Positions 35,416 through 44,316 of a DNA stretch of 64,000 nucleotides are shown in pieces. The stretch spans positions 1 through 64,000 of the forward strand of contig JAJPGT010000095.1 in the NCBI GenBank assembly GCA_021325655.1. The letters are read 5' to 3'. Origin of the DNA: Pseudomonadota bacterium. Its GTDB lineage: Bacteria; Chloroflexota; UBA6077; JAJPGT01. The notes under the pieces were generated by a model that made no database searches, was not told where the DNA came from, and was given only the letters and a program-made list of their open reading frames with translations. Both the position numbers and the translations under genes were made by a program. The first letter of the stretch is position 1. Each line of letters opens with the position of its first letter.

Positions 35416-36177
35416 CTACCAGGCTCCATAGGCGATCCAGCCGCCGTCGACCAGCAGCGACGAGCCGGAGATGTACGCCGCGTCGTCGGATACCAGGAAG
35501 ACCGCCGCCCTGGCGACATCCGCCAGCGTCCCGAAGCGGCCCATCGGGGTGCGCCGAATGATGTCGGCGTCGGTGTAGTCGCCGGTCGCCTGGTCCATCT
35601 CGTCGAGCGGGGTCTTGATGTAGGCGGGGTCAATGCTGAGCACCCGGACCCCGTAGCGGGCCCACTCGACCGCGAGCACCTTGGTCAGCCCGAGCACCGC
35701 GTGCTTGGTGGAGACATATGCCGCCCGGCGCGGGACACCGACGTGGCCATAGATCGACGAGACGTTCAAGATCGTTCCGCTGCCCTGCTGCACCATCTGG
35801 CGGCCAGCCGCCTGGCAGGCGAAGAAGACGCCGCTCAGGTTCGTATCCAGCACCCGCCGCCAGTCCTCCTCCGACAGCTCCAGCGACGGCCGGATGGCGT
35901 TGACCCCCGCGTTGTTGACCAGGATGTCCAGCCGGCCCCAGCGGTCCACCGCGGCCCGGACCAGCCGCTCGCAGTCGGCCTTGCGGCTGACGTCCGCCTG
36001 GACCGCGATCGCCTCCACGCCCTGCGAGGTGAGCCGGTCAGCGACGGTTCGCGCTCGCTCCTGGGAGCGGGAGTTGACCACGAGCCGGGCCCCTTCCGCC
36101 CCGAACGCCTCCGCCATCGCCTCGCCGATGCCCATCGACGACCCGGTGATGATCGCCACCTTGCCCTGCAGCTTCAT
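35416..36177 (-). CDS. SDR-family oxidoreductase
   Basis: The product is 253 residues from ATG 36177. It has a complete classical SDR pattern: VAIITGSSMGIGEAMAEAF, ILVNNAGVNAIRP, Ser in LNVSSIYGH, and the pair in AAYVSTKHAVLG (Tyr and Lys in YxxxK register). It ends with ISGSSLLVDGGW. It resembles 3-ketoacyl- and glucose-type dehydrogenases. The stop is one base from the hydroxyacid dehydrogenase start, so the two are co-translated. It is 16 bases from the amino-acid dehydrogenase gene. Confidence 0.9.
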   Translation of the reverse strand: MKLQGKVAIITGSSMGIGEAMAEAFGAEGARLVVNSRSQERARTVADRLTSQGVEAIAVQADVSRKADCERLVRAAVDRWGRLDILVNNAGVNAIRPSLELSEEDWRRVLDTNLSGVFFACQAAGRQMVQQGSGTILNVSSIYGHVGVPRRAAYVSTKHAVLGLTKVLAVEWARYGVRVLSIDPAYIKTPLDEMDQATGDYTDADIIRRTPMGRFGTLADVARAAVFLVSDDAAYISGSSLLVDGGWIAYGAW

Positions 36178-36193
36178 CGTCGTCTCACTCCGC

Positions 36194-37309
36194 TCACTGG
36201 TGCCGCCAGATGTCCGCGACGCCGACGCGCGGCCGCGCATCCAGCGCTTTGGCCGCCCGAACCGCAGCGATCCGCCGCTCGGCCAGCAGGTCCGCCGCCC
36301 GGTACGTAGGGATGCCCTCGTCACGGCGGATCTTCAGCAGACTCGCCATCGTTTCGCGGATGCGCGAAACGTTCGTCATCGCCCGCTCACGGTTGAAGCC
36401 GCCGGGGTTGAGCCGGTCGGTGTCGAAGATCGTCCCGCCGGCGTTGATGACGTAGTCGGGGGCGTAGACGATCCCCAGCTCTTCGATCTGCTCACCGTGG
36501 CGCTCCTCACGGAGCTGGTTGTTGGCCGAACCGGCGACGATCTTGCAGCGGAGCTGCGGCAGCGTTGTGTCGTTCAAAATGCCGCCCAGCGCGCAAGGGC
36601 AGAACACGTCGACCTCCTGCGCGTGGATCTCCTCCGGGGCGACCGCGGCCACTCCGTAGCGCTCGACGGCCTGGCGCACCTTGTCGGCGTCGATGTCGGA
36701 GACCACTACCCGCGCCCCCTGCTCCACCAGCAGTGCCAGCATCTCGGAGCCAACCGCGCCCAGGCCCTGCAGCGCGACGGAGCGGCCCTGGAGACTATCC
36801 GATCCGAACACCTCTTGCAGGCAGGCACGCATTCCCTGCAGCACCCCGAACGCAGTGGCTGGGGCGATCGGCCCGGCCCCGCCCCAGGAGGCGGGCAGCG
36901 TCACGACGTATGGGGTCTCCATCCGCAGGTACTCCATGTCGCGCAGGGTTGTCCCGACGTCCTCGCCTGTCAGGTAGGCGCCATTGAGGCGGTCGATGAA
37001 GCGGCCGAGCGAGCGGAACAGCGCCTCGGATTTGTCGGTCTTCGGGTCGCCGATGATGACGCACTTGCCGCCGCCCAGATTCACCCCGGCCGCCGCGTAC
37101 TTGTAGGTCATCCCGCGGGCAAGCCGGAGCGCGTCCTCAATAGCGTCCAGCTCCGAGTCGTAGGTCCACATCCGCGTCCCGCCGGTCGCCGGGCCGAGGG
37201 TTGTGTCGTGCAAGGCGATGATCGCCTTCAGCCCCACGGATCGGTCCTGGCACAGGACCAGGTTCTCGTAGTCGTACCGCTCCAGATACTCGAAGATGCT
37301 TCCTCGCAC
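36194..37309 (-). CDS. Leu/Phe/Val/Glu-type amino-acid dehydrogenase
   Basis: The product is 371 residues from GTG 37309, with GGGGGCAG upstream. It deaminates an amino acid with NAD. Catalytic and substrate motifs are ALHDTTLGPATGGTRMW, MTYKYAAAGVNLGGGK (Lys), and ANNQLREE. The cofactor fold is VALQGLGAVGSEML followed by VVSDIDADKV. Length and motifs fit leucine or branched-chain dehydrogenase rather than glutamate dehydrogenase, which is longer. The ALDH gene 126 bases away on the other strand and the FAD-oxidoreductase that follows it give an amino-acid catabolism context. Confidence 0.9.
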   Translation of the reverse strand: MRGSIFEYLERYDYENLVLCQDRSVGLKAIIALHDTTLGPATGGTRMWTYDSELDAIEDALRLARGMTYKYAAAGVNLGGGKCVIIGDPKTDKSEALFRSLGRFIDRLNGAYLTGEDVGTTLRDMEYLRMETPYVVTLPASWGGAGPIAPATAFGVLQGMRACLQEVFGSDSLQGRSVALQGLGAVGSEMLALLVEQGARVVVSDIDADKVRQAVERYGVAAVAPEEIHAQEVDVFCPCALGGILNDTTLPQLRCKIVAGSANNQLREERHGEQIEELGIVYAPDYVINAGGTIFDTDRLNPGGFNRERAMTNVSRIRETMASLLKIRRDEGIPTYRAADLLAERRIAAVRAAKALDARPRVGVADIWRHQ

Positions 37310-37435
37310 CGCTGCCCCCAGGTCTAATCAGCCTGGCGCACGGTAGCATCGGTCCCGGCGGGGTGTCAAACGACTATACTGGCCTCCAAGAGATCGCTCT
37401 GCAGCCCGTGCCAGAGCGAGGAGAGGGAGACCGCG

Positions 37436-39022
37436 ATGGGCAACGACGCCACGCAGACCACCCCGAAGATCACCTACACCACCACTGATCCCGCCGCGCT
37501 CGCCCAGATGCACCGCCTGTACGACGAAGCGCTCCAGCAGGTGCGGGCGCGGCTGGGAGCACGCTACCCCTTCTACGTCTCTGGTCAGCCGCGCTGGGCG
37601 TCCAGCGAGTTCGAGGACCTGAGCCCGAATGACACCCGGGTCGTCATCGGCCGCTTTCAGCAGGGGACGCGCGAGGACGCGCGGCTGGCGATCGAGGCGG
37701 CGCGCACCGCGTTCCCGGGCTGGAGCGGGACCCCCTGGGAGCAGCGGGTGGCGCTGCTGCGGCAGGCGGCGGATGAGATCACGGTCCGCCGGAAGTTCGA
37801 GATCGCCGCGGTACTCGGTGTAGAGTGTGGCAAGAGCCGCATGGAGGCGCTGGGCGAGATCGAGGAGGCGGGCGACCTGATCCGCGAGTACTGCGACCAG
37901 ATGGAGCGGCATCACGGCTTCGTCATCGAGATGAAGCAGGTCGCGCCAGGCGAGCGCAACTGGAGCGTGATGCGGCCGTTCGGGGTATTCGCAGTGATTG
38001 CACCGTTCAACTTCCCGATCGCGCTCTCCACCGGGATGTCCGCCGGGGCGCTGGTCGCCGGGAACACGGTCGTCTTCAAACCGGCGAGCGATACGCCGCT
38101 GGCGGGGCTGCTGCTGTACGAGTGCTTCGCTGCCGTGCTCCCGCCGGGGGTCTTCAACGTCGTGACCGGGCCGGGTGGAGCGATCGGCGACGAGCTGGCG
38201 GAGAACCCCGCGGTCGACGGGGTGATCTTCACCGGATCCCGCGACGTCGGGATGCGTGTCTACCGCCAGGCGGCTCAGGGGCGGCCCCGCCCGGTGATCG
38301 CGGAGATGGGCGGCAAGAACCCGGTGATCGTCAGCGCGAGCGCCGACCTGGCGGCGGCGGCCGAGGGAACCGCGCGCTCGGCCTTCGGCTTCAGCGGCCA
38401 GAAGTGCAGCGCCGCCTCGCGGGCCTACGTGCACCGGCGGGTGTACGACGACTTCCTGGACGCGCTGGCCCGGTTCACCGCCGGGCTGAACGTGGGAGAT
38501 CCGACCCGGCGCGAGACCTATATGGGCCCGGTTATCAATCGCGGCGCCTACGAGAAGTTTCAGCGCGTCACCGAGCAGGCGCGAGAGGAGGGCGGGAGGT
38601 TCGTCAGCGGTGGCGATATCCTGCGCGGCGGCGACTACGACCTCGGCTACTACGTGCAGCCGACGATCGTCGATGGCCTTCCGAAGGATCACCCGTTCTT
38701 CCGCGAGGAGCTGTTCCTGCCGTTCCTGGTGGTTGCGCCTGTCGAGTCGCTGGATGAAGCGATCGCCGAGGCGAACAAGACGGACTACGGGCTCACCGCC
38801 GGGATCTTCAGCCGGGATCAGGCCGAGATCCAGCGCTTCTTCGACCAGGTTGAAGCCGGCGTGCTGTACGCCAACCGACGGGGCGGGGCGACGACGGGCG
38901 CCTGGCCGGGGGCGCAGACGTTCGTCGGCTGGAAGTACAGCGGGACGAGCGGCAAGGGCGCGCTGGGCCCCTACTACGTCCAGCAATTCCTTCGCGAGCA
39001 GAATCGAACCATCGTGGAGTAG
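37436..39022 (+). CDS. Aldehyde dehydrogenase, P5C dehydrogenase-like
   Basis: The product is 528 residues from ATG 37436, after GAGGAGAGGGAG. The family is clear from VIAPFNFPIALSTGMSAGALVAGN, FTGSRDVG, Glu in EMGGKNPVIV and the nucleophile Cys324 in FSGQKCSAASR. The NPxxR-like and the length fit 1-pyrroline-5-carboxylate dehydrogenases of the RocA type, which oxidise glutamate semialdehyde in proline and arginine degradation. It is followed 36 bases later by an FAD-dependent amine oxidoreductase, which supports a proline/sarcosine-type pathway. Confidence 0.85.
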   Translation: MGNDATQTTPKITYTTTDPAALAQMHRLYDEALQQVRARLGARYPFYVSGQPRWASSEFEDLSPNDTRVVIGRFQQGTREDARLAIEAARTAFPGWSGTPWEQRVALLRQAADEITVRRKFEIAAVLGVECGKSRMEALGEIEEAGDLIREYCDQMERHHGFVIEMKQVAPGERNWSVMRPFGVFAVIAPFNFPIALSTGMSAGALVAGNTVVFKPASDTPLAGLLLYECFAAVLPPGVFNVVTGPGGAIGDELAENPAVDGVIFTGSRDVGMRVYRQAAQGRPRPVIAEMGGKNPVIVSASADLAAAAEGTARSAFGFSGQKCSAASRAYVHRRVYDDFLDALARFTAGLNVGDPTRRETYMGPVINRGAYEKFQRVTEQAREEGGRFVSGGDILRGGDYDLGYYVQPTIVDGLPKDHPFFREELFLPFLVVAPVESLDEAIAEANKTDYGLTAGIFSRDQAEIQRFFDQVEAGVLYANRRGGATTGAWPGAQTFVGWKYSGTSGKGALGPYYVQQFLREQNRTIVE

Positions 39023-39058
39023 CGCTGGCGCTCTTCGCTAGTGCGGGAGAGGGAGACC

Positions 39059-40246
39059 ATGGCAGAGACGGCGGACGCGGTCGTGATCGGCGGTGGTATC
39101 CATGGCACCAACATCGCCTTCCACCTCGCCAGGCGCGGGGTGAAGAAGGTGGTGCTGCTGGAGAAGACCGCCATCGCCAGTGCGGCAAGTGGCAAGACCG
39201 GCGGGCTGATCGGTTCTCACTTTGGAACGGAGATCAAGGTTCGGCTTGGGGTGAAGGCGCTGGAGACCTGGCTGAACTTCAGCGAGGTGTACGGCACGAA
39301 GGCCTCCCCGTACGACCGCTGCGGCCGGGTCTGGCTGGTGCCGGAGGCGGACGTGGCGGCGATGCGCGGGATCGTGGAGATGCAGCGCGAATTCGGATCC
39401 AGCGCCCGGATGCTGAGCCCCGAGGAGCTGCGGGAGATCGTGCCGCAGATCGCGCTAGACGACGTCGCTGGCATCGCCTACGAGCCGGACGCCGGCGTCG
39501 CCGACGGCTTCGCGGCGACCAACGCGGTGGCGGAGGCGGCGCGGCGGCTGGGCGCGGAGATCCGGGTGGGCATCGCGGCGCGTGCCATCGCCGTATCGTC
39601 GGGCCGAGTGGTCGGGGTTCAGACCGATGCTGGCGAGATCTCCGCCCCGCTGGTGTTCAACGCGGCCAACGCTTGGGCGCCGCAGCTCCTCAAGCCGCTG
39701 GGCGTCCAGGTGCCGGTCGAGCCGGCCCGGGCGCAGATCGCGCTGTTCCGGCGGCCGGCGGACTATGGCCCGCGGCCGCCCGGAATCGCCGACTTCGTCC
39801 AGGCGAACTACGTCCGTGACCATCCGGGCGAGATCCTGTTCGTTGGTGGGATGGACCCGCTCCAGGAGCAGCACGTGCCCGACCCGGACACCTATCCCGA
39901 GACGGCCGACTGGGACGTGGTGCAGTCGCACCGCGACCACATGTGGCGGCGCTTCCCGGTGATGCGGCGCTCGGTGTTCCGCGGCGGCTACTCGGGAATT
40001 TACGATATGAGCCCCGATCTGCACCCGGTGATCGATCGGGTGCCAGGCGCTGAGGGGCTGTTCGTGAACTGCGGCTATAGCGGGGACGGCTTCAAGTACG
40101 CCCCGATCGTCGGGCAGCTTCTGGTGGAGTGGGCGCTCGACGGCCGGCCATCGCTTGACCTGTCGGAGCTGCGCCTGAATCGCTTCGAGCAAGGGGCGCT
40201 CATCAGCGGCCGCTACAAGTACAGCGCCTCGGGCTGGTATCGCTAA
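39059..40246 (+). CDS. FAD-dependent amine oxidoreductase (DAO/sarcosine oxidase beta-like)
   Basis: The product is 395 residues from ATG 39059, after GAGAGGGAGACC. The FAD-binding motif is VVIGGGIHGTNIAFHLARRG with a final acidic residue at the end of strand two (VVLLEKTA). The middle has PLVFNAANAWAPQLL, and the C-terminus ends with LFVNCGYSGDGFKYAPIVG, matching the DAO family. Substrates are typically proline, sarcosine, glycine or hydroxyproline derivatives. Its adjacency to a P5C dehydrogenase-like ALDH suggests proline or a related N-methyl amino acid. Confidence 0.85.
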   Translation: MAETADAVVIGGGIHGTNIAFHLARRGVKKVVLLEKTAIASAASGKTGGLIGSHFGTEIKVRLGVKALETWLNFSEVYGTKASPYDRCGRVWLVPEADVAAMRGIVEMQREFGSSARMLSPEELREIVPQIALDDVAGIAYEPDAGVADGFAATNAVAEAARRLGAEIRVGIAARAIAVSSGRVVGVQTDAGEISAPLVFNAANAWAPQLLKPLGVQVPVEPARAQIALFRRPADYGPRPPGIADFVQANYVRDHPGEILFVGGMDPLQEQHVPDPDTYPETADWDVVQSHRDHMWRRFPVMRRSVFRGGYSGIYDMSPDLHPVIDRVPGAEGLFVNCGYSGDGFKYAPIVGQLLVEWALDGRPSLDLSELRLNRFEQGALISGRYKYSASGWYR

Positions 40247-40316
40247 GGCGGCACCAGGAAATCCCGCCGGCGAGTATACTGCTCCCAACGCGACGACCGG
40301 GCGCCAAGGGGGAACA

Positions 40317-40562
40317 ATGGGTGAGGCGACGGCCATTTGGGACGCGCGCTGCCTGATGTGCGAAGCGCTGGTAGGCCAGGTGGTGAGCGGTCGGTTCCTT
40401 CACAATCCCAACTGCGTGCTCCCGCTGCGGGTCGGGGAGGGGCGGCTGCGCTGCTGTCGCTGCGGTGGGACGCTGTACCGCGAGCCAGCCAGTGAGCTGA
40501 TGGCGCCAGCGCCGACGAGCGGCCAGGTGCGGGCCGCCAACTTGAGCAAATATGGACGCTGA
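40317..40562 (+). CDS. Small zinc-ribbon protein
   Basis: The product is 81 residues from ATG 40317, with AAGGGGG upstream. Two Cys pairs, CLMC near residue 12 and CCRC near residue 47, make a plausible zinc site; a single Cys (NPNC) lies between. The rest is polar. The next gene starts before this one ends (ATG within its last codons), so translation is coupled. Such ribbons are often nucleic-acid or protein binders. No family was recognised. Confidence 0.65.
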   Translation: MGEATAIWDARCLMCEALVGQVVSGRFLHNPNCVLPLRVGEGRLRCCRCGGTLYREPASELMAPAPTSGQVRAANLSKYGR

Positions 40563-40938
40563 GCGGCGGGCGTTTGGGTCGGAGCCGGATGCCCTGGCGG
40601 TGGTCCTCGCCGCCATCGGTGAGTTGGAGGCTGAGGCGCTAGTCGCCAAGCGCGGCGGGCGAGCCCCGCATGCCGCGGACGTCGTCAAGCGCCTGGAGCA
40701 AGAGGGCATCACGATGCAGCGGGCCGACGTGGTCGCCGCGGTGAAGGTGGCCATCTCGGAGTTCGGCCTGGCGACCGGGGTGCTCGCGCCTGGCGAGGAC
40801 GGCCTGCCCGATGCCCGCAGCCTGCACGTCACGATGGCCGGAGTCCGCTGGCTGCGCAACGAGGTGCGGCGGGAGCGCGCGCCGGGGGCGGCGCCAGCCG
40901 CCGAGCCATCCCCTCCCTCTTCGCGGCCGCTCCGCTAA
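40552..40938 (+). CDS. Unknown protein, coupled to a zinc-ribbon gene
   Basis: The product is 128 residues from ATG 40552, overlapping the preceding stop by 11 bases. Predicted mostly helical: ALAVVLAAIGELEAEALVA, then DVVKRLEQEGITMQRADV and VAAVKVAISEFGLATG, a winged-helix-like spacing. The C-terminal 25 residues are Pro/Ala-rich. It may be a DNA-binding regulator with its zinc-ribbon partner, which is inference only. Confidence 0.6.
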   Translation: MDAERRAFGSEPDALAVVLAAIGELEAEALVAKRGGRAPHAADVVKRLEQEGITMQRADVVAAVKVAISEFGLATGVLAPGEDGLPDARSLHVTMAGVRWLRNEVRRERAPGAAPAAEPSPPSSRPLR

Positions 40939-41019
40939 GTCCCTGTGCTGGCAGGGCTGCTGTGAAGCCTCGCCTCGCTGATCTTGCCACCACGCTACGG
41001 CGTCCTGGAGAGTCGCGCG

Positions 41020-41964
41020 GTGTCGCCTTCCGCTGACCATTGGTGCGCCATGCACCGCTGGATGCTGTTCAGCCGGATCATGGAGGCCGAATGCTGCCGC
41101 CGGAATCCCCGCTGGTTTCCGGCCCAGGGTGAGGAGGCGATCCTGGTCGGTGCCTTCTTCGGGCTCCGCCCGGACGATATCGCCGCGCCACACTACCGCG
41201 GCCCGTTCGTGATCTACGCCATGCGTGGCGCCGACCCGCGCCGCCTGGCTGCGCAGGCGCTGGGCAAGGCGACCGGCTACTCGCTGGGCCGCTCCGTCCC
41301 GTTCACCGGCCCGGCCGACCTGAATGTCGTCCCCTGGGTCGCCGGCGACCTCGGGACGAGCATTGGGGTTGCGGCCGGGGCGGCGCTGTCGATCGCGTAT
41401 CGCGGCGGCGACCAGGTGGTCGTCCTCAGCGTGGGCGACGGCACCACCAACCGGGGCGACTTCCACGAGAGCCTCAACCTGGCCGCGGTCTGGAAGCTGC
41501 CGCTGGTTGTGGTGGTGCAGAATAACCAGTACTCCATCTCGCTCCACCTCTCCAGCGTCACCGCCGCGCCAATCGTCGACCGCGCTGCCGGCTACGGCAT
41601 TCCCGGCGTGGCGGTGGATGGGACGGACGTCCTGGCCGTCCATGAGGTCGTGGCCGCGGCGGTCGCCCGCGCTCGGCGCGGCGATGGCCCCTCGCTCATC
41701 GAGGCCCGAGCGTACCGCTGGGGCGGCCACTGGGCGGCCGATCGAGCGCTGTATCGCCCGGCGACCGAGGTAGACGAGTGGACCCGGCGCGATCCGATCA
41801 CGCTGCTCGAGACGCGGCTGCTGGACCAGGGCGTGCTGAGCCAGGCAGAGATCGAGCGGGTGCGCCGAACGGTCGAGGCGGAGGTCGCCGCGGCGTTCAG
41901 CCAGGCGGAGCAGGATCCCCCGGCCGGGTGGGAGCAGTTGGGGATTGGCGAGGTGTTTGCGTGA
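41020..41964 (+). CDS. 2-oxoacid dehydrogenase E1 alpha subunit
   Basis: The product is 314 residues from GTG 41020, chosen because GGAGAG precedes it by nine bases; a TTG at 40984 would add 12 residues. It is the thiamine-diphosphate half of the alpha2beta2 E1 of pyruvate or branched-chain 2-oxoacid dehydrogenases. Motifs are FPAQGEEAILVGAFFGL, GDGTTNRGDFHESLNLAAVW (Mg-TPP site) and VVQNNQYSISL. The E1 beta gene begins 11 bases after its stop. No E2 or E3 gene adjoins this pair. Confidence 0.85.
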   Translation: MSPSADHWCAMHRWMLFSRIMEAECCRRNPRWFPAQGEEAILVGAFFGLRPDDIAAPHYRGPFVIYAMRGADPRRLAAQALGKATGYSLGRSVPFTGPADLNVVPWVAGDLGTSIGVAAGAALSIAYRGGDQVVVLSVGDGTTNRGDFHESLNLAAVWKLPLVVVVQNNQYSISLHLSSVTAAPIVDRAAGYGIPGVAVDGTDVLAVHEVVAAAVARARRGDGPSLIEARAYRWGGHWAADRALYRPATEVDEWTRRDPITLLETRLLDQGVLSQAEIERVRRTVEAEVAAAFSQAEQDPPAGWEQLGIGEVFA

Positions 41965-41974
41965 GGGGGGCGGC

Positions 41975-42976
41975 GTGACGGTTACGGCAACGCGGCGGAT
42001 GACGTTCGTGGAGGCGATCGTGGATGGCATCGCCTACGAGATGCGCCGCGACCCCCGCGTCTTGCTCATCGGCCAGGACATCGGCCCGTTCGGCGGCTCG
42101 ATGCAGGGGGCGCGGGGACTGTACGAGGAGTTCGGCCCGCACCGGGTGCGGGACGCGCCGATCTCGGAGGCGGCGATGGTCGGGGCGGGCATCGGGGCAG
42201 CGCTCTTCGGCCAGCGGCCGATCGTGGAGATCTCCTTCGGCGAGTTCCTCCCCTGCGCCATGAATCAGCTCGTGCTCCAGGCGCCCAATATCCACTACAT
42301 GACCGCCGGGCGCGGCCAGGTGCCGCTGGTGGTGCGAACCCGCGTCGGCGATGGCCCTTACCGCGGCCACCCGCAATCGTTCGAGTCCTGGTTCTGCCAT
42401 GTGCCCGGGCTGAAGGTCGTCATGCCCGCGTTGCCAAGCGACGCCAAGGGTCTGATGATCGCCGCGATCCGTGACCCGAATCCGGTGCTGTTCTTCGAGC
42501 AGATGTCGCTCTACCATGGGGTGCGGGAGGCCGTACCCGAGGGCGAGCATGTCGTCCCGATCGGTCGGGCCCAGGTGCTGGCCGAGGGCCGCGACGTCAC
42601 GGTCGCGGCGACGGGCTGGATGGTGCACCGGGCGCTGCGGGTCGCGGAAGAGCTGGAGGACGAGGGCGTGTCGGTTGAGCTGCTCGATCTCCGCACGATC
42701 GCGCCGCTCGACACGGGGACGCTGCTCGCCTCCGTAGAACGGACCGGGCGGCTGGTGGTGGTCCACGAGGCGTGGCGCATCGGCGGGATCGGCGCTGAGA
42801 TCGCGGCGACGGTGGCCGAGGCCGCCTTCGGCGCGCTGCGCGCGCCGATTCGGCGCGTCGGCGCCAAACATGTTCCCATCCCGTCCGCCGCCAGCCTGCG
42901 GGAGCTGGCGCTGCCGGCGGACGCGGAGATTCGGCAGGCGATTCTGGACGTCGTGCGCTACCGACGCAGCGGCTGA
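41975..42976 (+). CDS. 2-oxoacid dehydrogenase E1 beta subunit
   Basis: The product is 333 residues from GTG 41975, after GAGGGGGGC. It has RVLLIGQDIGPFGGSMQGA, RVRDAPISEAAMVGAGIGAAL and VELLDLRTIAPLDTGTL, the canonical E1 beta elements. It pairs with the alpha subunit just upstream. A second, clearly different E1 beta gene, next to an E2, lies at 50499-51482, so the genome holds at least two such complexes. Confidence 0.9.
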   Translation: MTVTATRRMTFVEAIVDGIAYEMRRDPRVLLIGQDIGPFGGSMQGARGLYEEFGPHRVRDAPISEAAMVGAGIGAALFGQRPIVEISFGEFLPCAMNQLVLQAPNIHYMTAGRGQVPLVVRTRVGDGPYRGHPQSFESWFCHVPGLKVVMPALPSDAKGLMIAAIRDPNPVLFFEQMSLYHGVREAVPEGEHVVPIGRAQVLAEGRDVTVAATGWMVHRALRVAEELEDEGVSVELLDLRTIAPLDTGTLLASVERTGRLVVVHEAWRIGGIGAEIAATVAEAAFGALRAPIRRVGAKHVPIPSAASLRELALPADAEIRQAILDVVRYRRSG

Positions 42977-42994
42977 TTCGGCGCGGGTCGGCCG

Positions 42995-43207
42995 TTAGGG
43001 AACGGGCGCGCGGGTGGCGTGGGCGGCCAGGAAGAGCGCGCCGAAGCAGAGCCCGAGCGAGCCGAGTGCGATCCACCAGCCCTGCGTCCCGAGCGCGAGG
43101 TCGATCACCTCGCCGACGATACCGGCGAGCACGGGAAACGCCGCCGCCACGAGCAGGGCGAGCGGACGGCTCAGCGATTCCAGGGATGGACGTGCGGGCA
43201 CACGCAT
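42995..43207 (-). CDS. Small two-helix membrane protein
   Basis: The product is 70 residues from ATG 43207, with GGGAG upstream. Two hydrophobic segments, about 16-36 and 43-62, with a short loop, should form a helical hairpin in the membrane. It is convergent with the E1 beta gene. No family is recognised; the coding case rests on the start signal and composition. Confidence 0.5.
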   Translation of the reverse strand: MRVPARPSLESLSRPLALLVAAAFPVLAGIVGEVIDLALGTQGWWIALGSLGLCFGALFLAAHATRAPVP

Positions 43208-43377
43208 GCTCCCACGCCGGCGTGGCGCGGGAGCATAATGCCACAGCGAACCGGGGTTTGTGTGGATTCTCCCGCGGATTGACCGGAGCGCCGTCCGGGG
43301 CGGAGCGGGCGCGCCCCGTGATCGGGTCGGCGCTCCGGGACTTCTACCCCCTACGACCTCTGGCGAACATTGCGCGT

Positions 43378-43763
43378 TCGGCTGGCGGTCGCGCGCCGCG
43401 GGCGCGCTGGCCAGCGCCTCCTCCAGTGCGCACTCTGGCTCCGCGGCAGTCTCGGCGCGCTAGGCGACGAAGCCGTCGGGGCGGACCAGCAGCGTCCCGC
43501 CCGGACCGAGCTCGGGCGCGTCCGCGCCCGCGGCGTCCAGAAGGTCCACTCCAAACTGGTAGGCGCCGAGCTCCACACCCAGCCGCTCCGCGACGCGCTT
43601 CGCGGCCGAGAGCCAGTCCGCGCCACCAGCCCCGGCGAGGAGCACGAAGTGCCGCCCAATGGGCCGGCGAGCCGCTCCGGGCCGGTGTCCGCGGGCGCGA
43701 CGAGCCGGGCTGCCGCTGCTACGCGCAGCGCGGCGCAGCCGGGGAGGCTCCGGTCGAAACCCC
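43378..43763 (-). pseudogene. C-terminal remnant of an FAD-dependent aromatic monooxygenase
   Basis: On the minus strand, GRHFVLLAGAGGADW, ERLGVELGAYQFGV and GPGGTLLVRPDGFVA match the thioredoxin-like C-terminal domain of FAD-dependent aromatic ring hydroxylases. The family continues RPDGFVAWR; here Trp is replaced by TAG (43460-43462), and the same frame continues with a plausible tail (ALEEALASA). Upstream of residue GRHF the frame shifts by one near 43660, where LAGPLG precedes it in another frame. No catalytic FAD-binding half remains nearby. It is a decaying fragment, neighbour to a coupled membrane gene. Confidence 0.65.
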
Positions 43764-44186
43764 CTAGCCGGCGCCGACCGTCGAGCGGGCTTCGCGGCCG
43801 TCGCGGCTCCCGGCGTACTGGCGCCAGGTGGCGGTGAGCGTATCCGCGGCGCGGCGCGGCCCGCCCATCCACAGCAGCGCCGCGCCGACCGCGCCGAGCA
43901 CAAGGGCCAGCCCGATGAAGACGCCGCCCCAGTCTGGACCCGTGGGCTGGCCAGTGATCGCCGGCAGCGCCTCGTCCGTCACCCGCGACTGGAGCGTGGA
44001 CAGCCGGTCCCACAAGCGCTGGCTGGCGCTCTTGCGGCCGAACGGGCTGGTCAGGCCGAGCGGACCGCGTGGCTGGGGCGCGCCGAGGAGATTGATCTGG
44101 TTTACCAGGTCCTGTAGACCGCTCTGAATCGTCTCGAGCTGGTCGCGTAGCGCGTCGAGCTGCGCCTGGGCATTCGCGCGTCGCAT
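43764..44186 (-). CDS. Unknown single-pass membrane protein with coiled-coil N-terminus
   Basis: The product is 140 residues from ATG 44186, with AAGGAGAGGACC upstream. The first 35 residues (QLDALRDQLETIQSGLQDLVNQINLL) are heptad-like and probably coiled-coil. A transmembrane helix lies near 93-110 (VFIGLALVLGAVGAALLWM). A polar C-terminal tail follows. It starts divergently from the P450 gene, 130 bases away. No family is recognised. Confidence 0.65.
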   Translation of the reverse strand: MRRANAQAQLDALRDQLETIQSGLQDLVNQINLLGAPQPRGPLGLTSPFGRKSASQRLWDRLSTLQSRVTDEALPAITGQPTGPDWGGVFIGLALVLGAVGAALLWMGGPRRAADTLTATWRQYAGSRDGREARSTVGAG

Positions 44187-44316
44187 GGTCCTCTCCTTCC
44201 TTCGGGAGCCTGGCGCTCCACGCTCACCCCGCTGCTGCAGAGACTGTGCCGGCGCCAGCGCAATGGTACGCTGCATGCAGCGGGCCCGAAGGTGCCCGCC
44301 AGCCAGCGGAGGTCGT

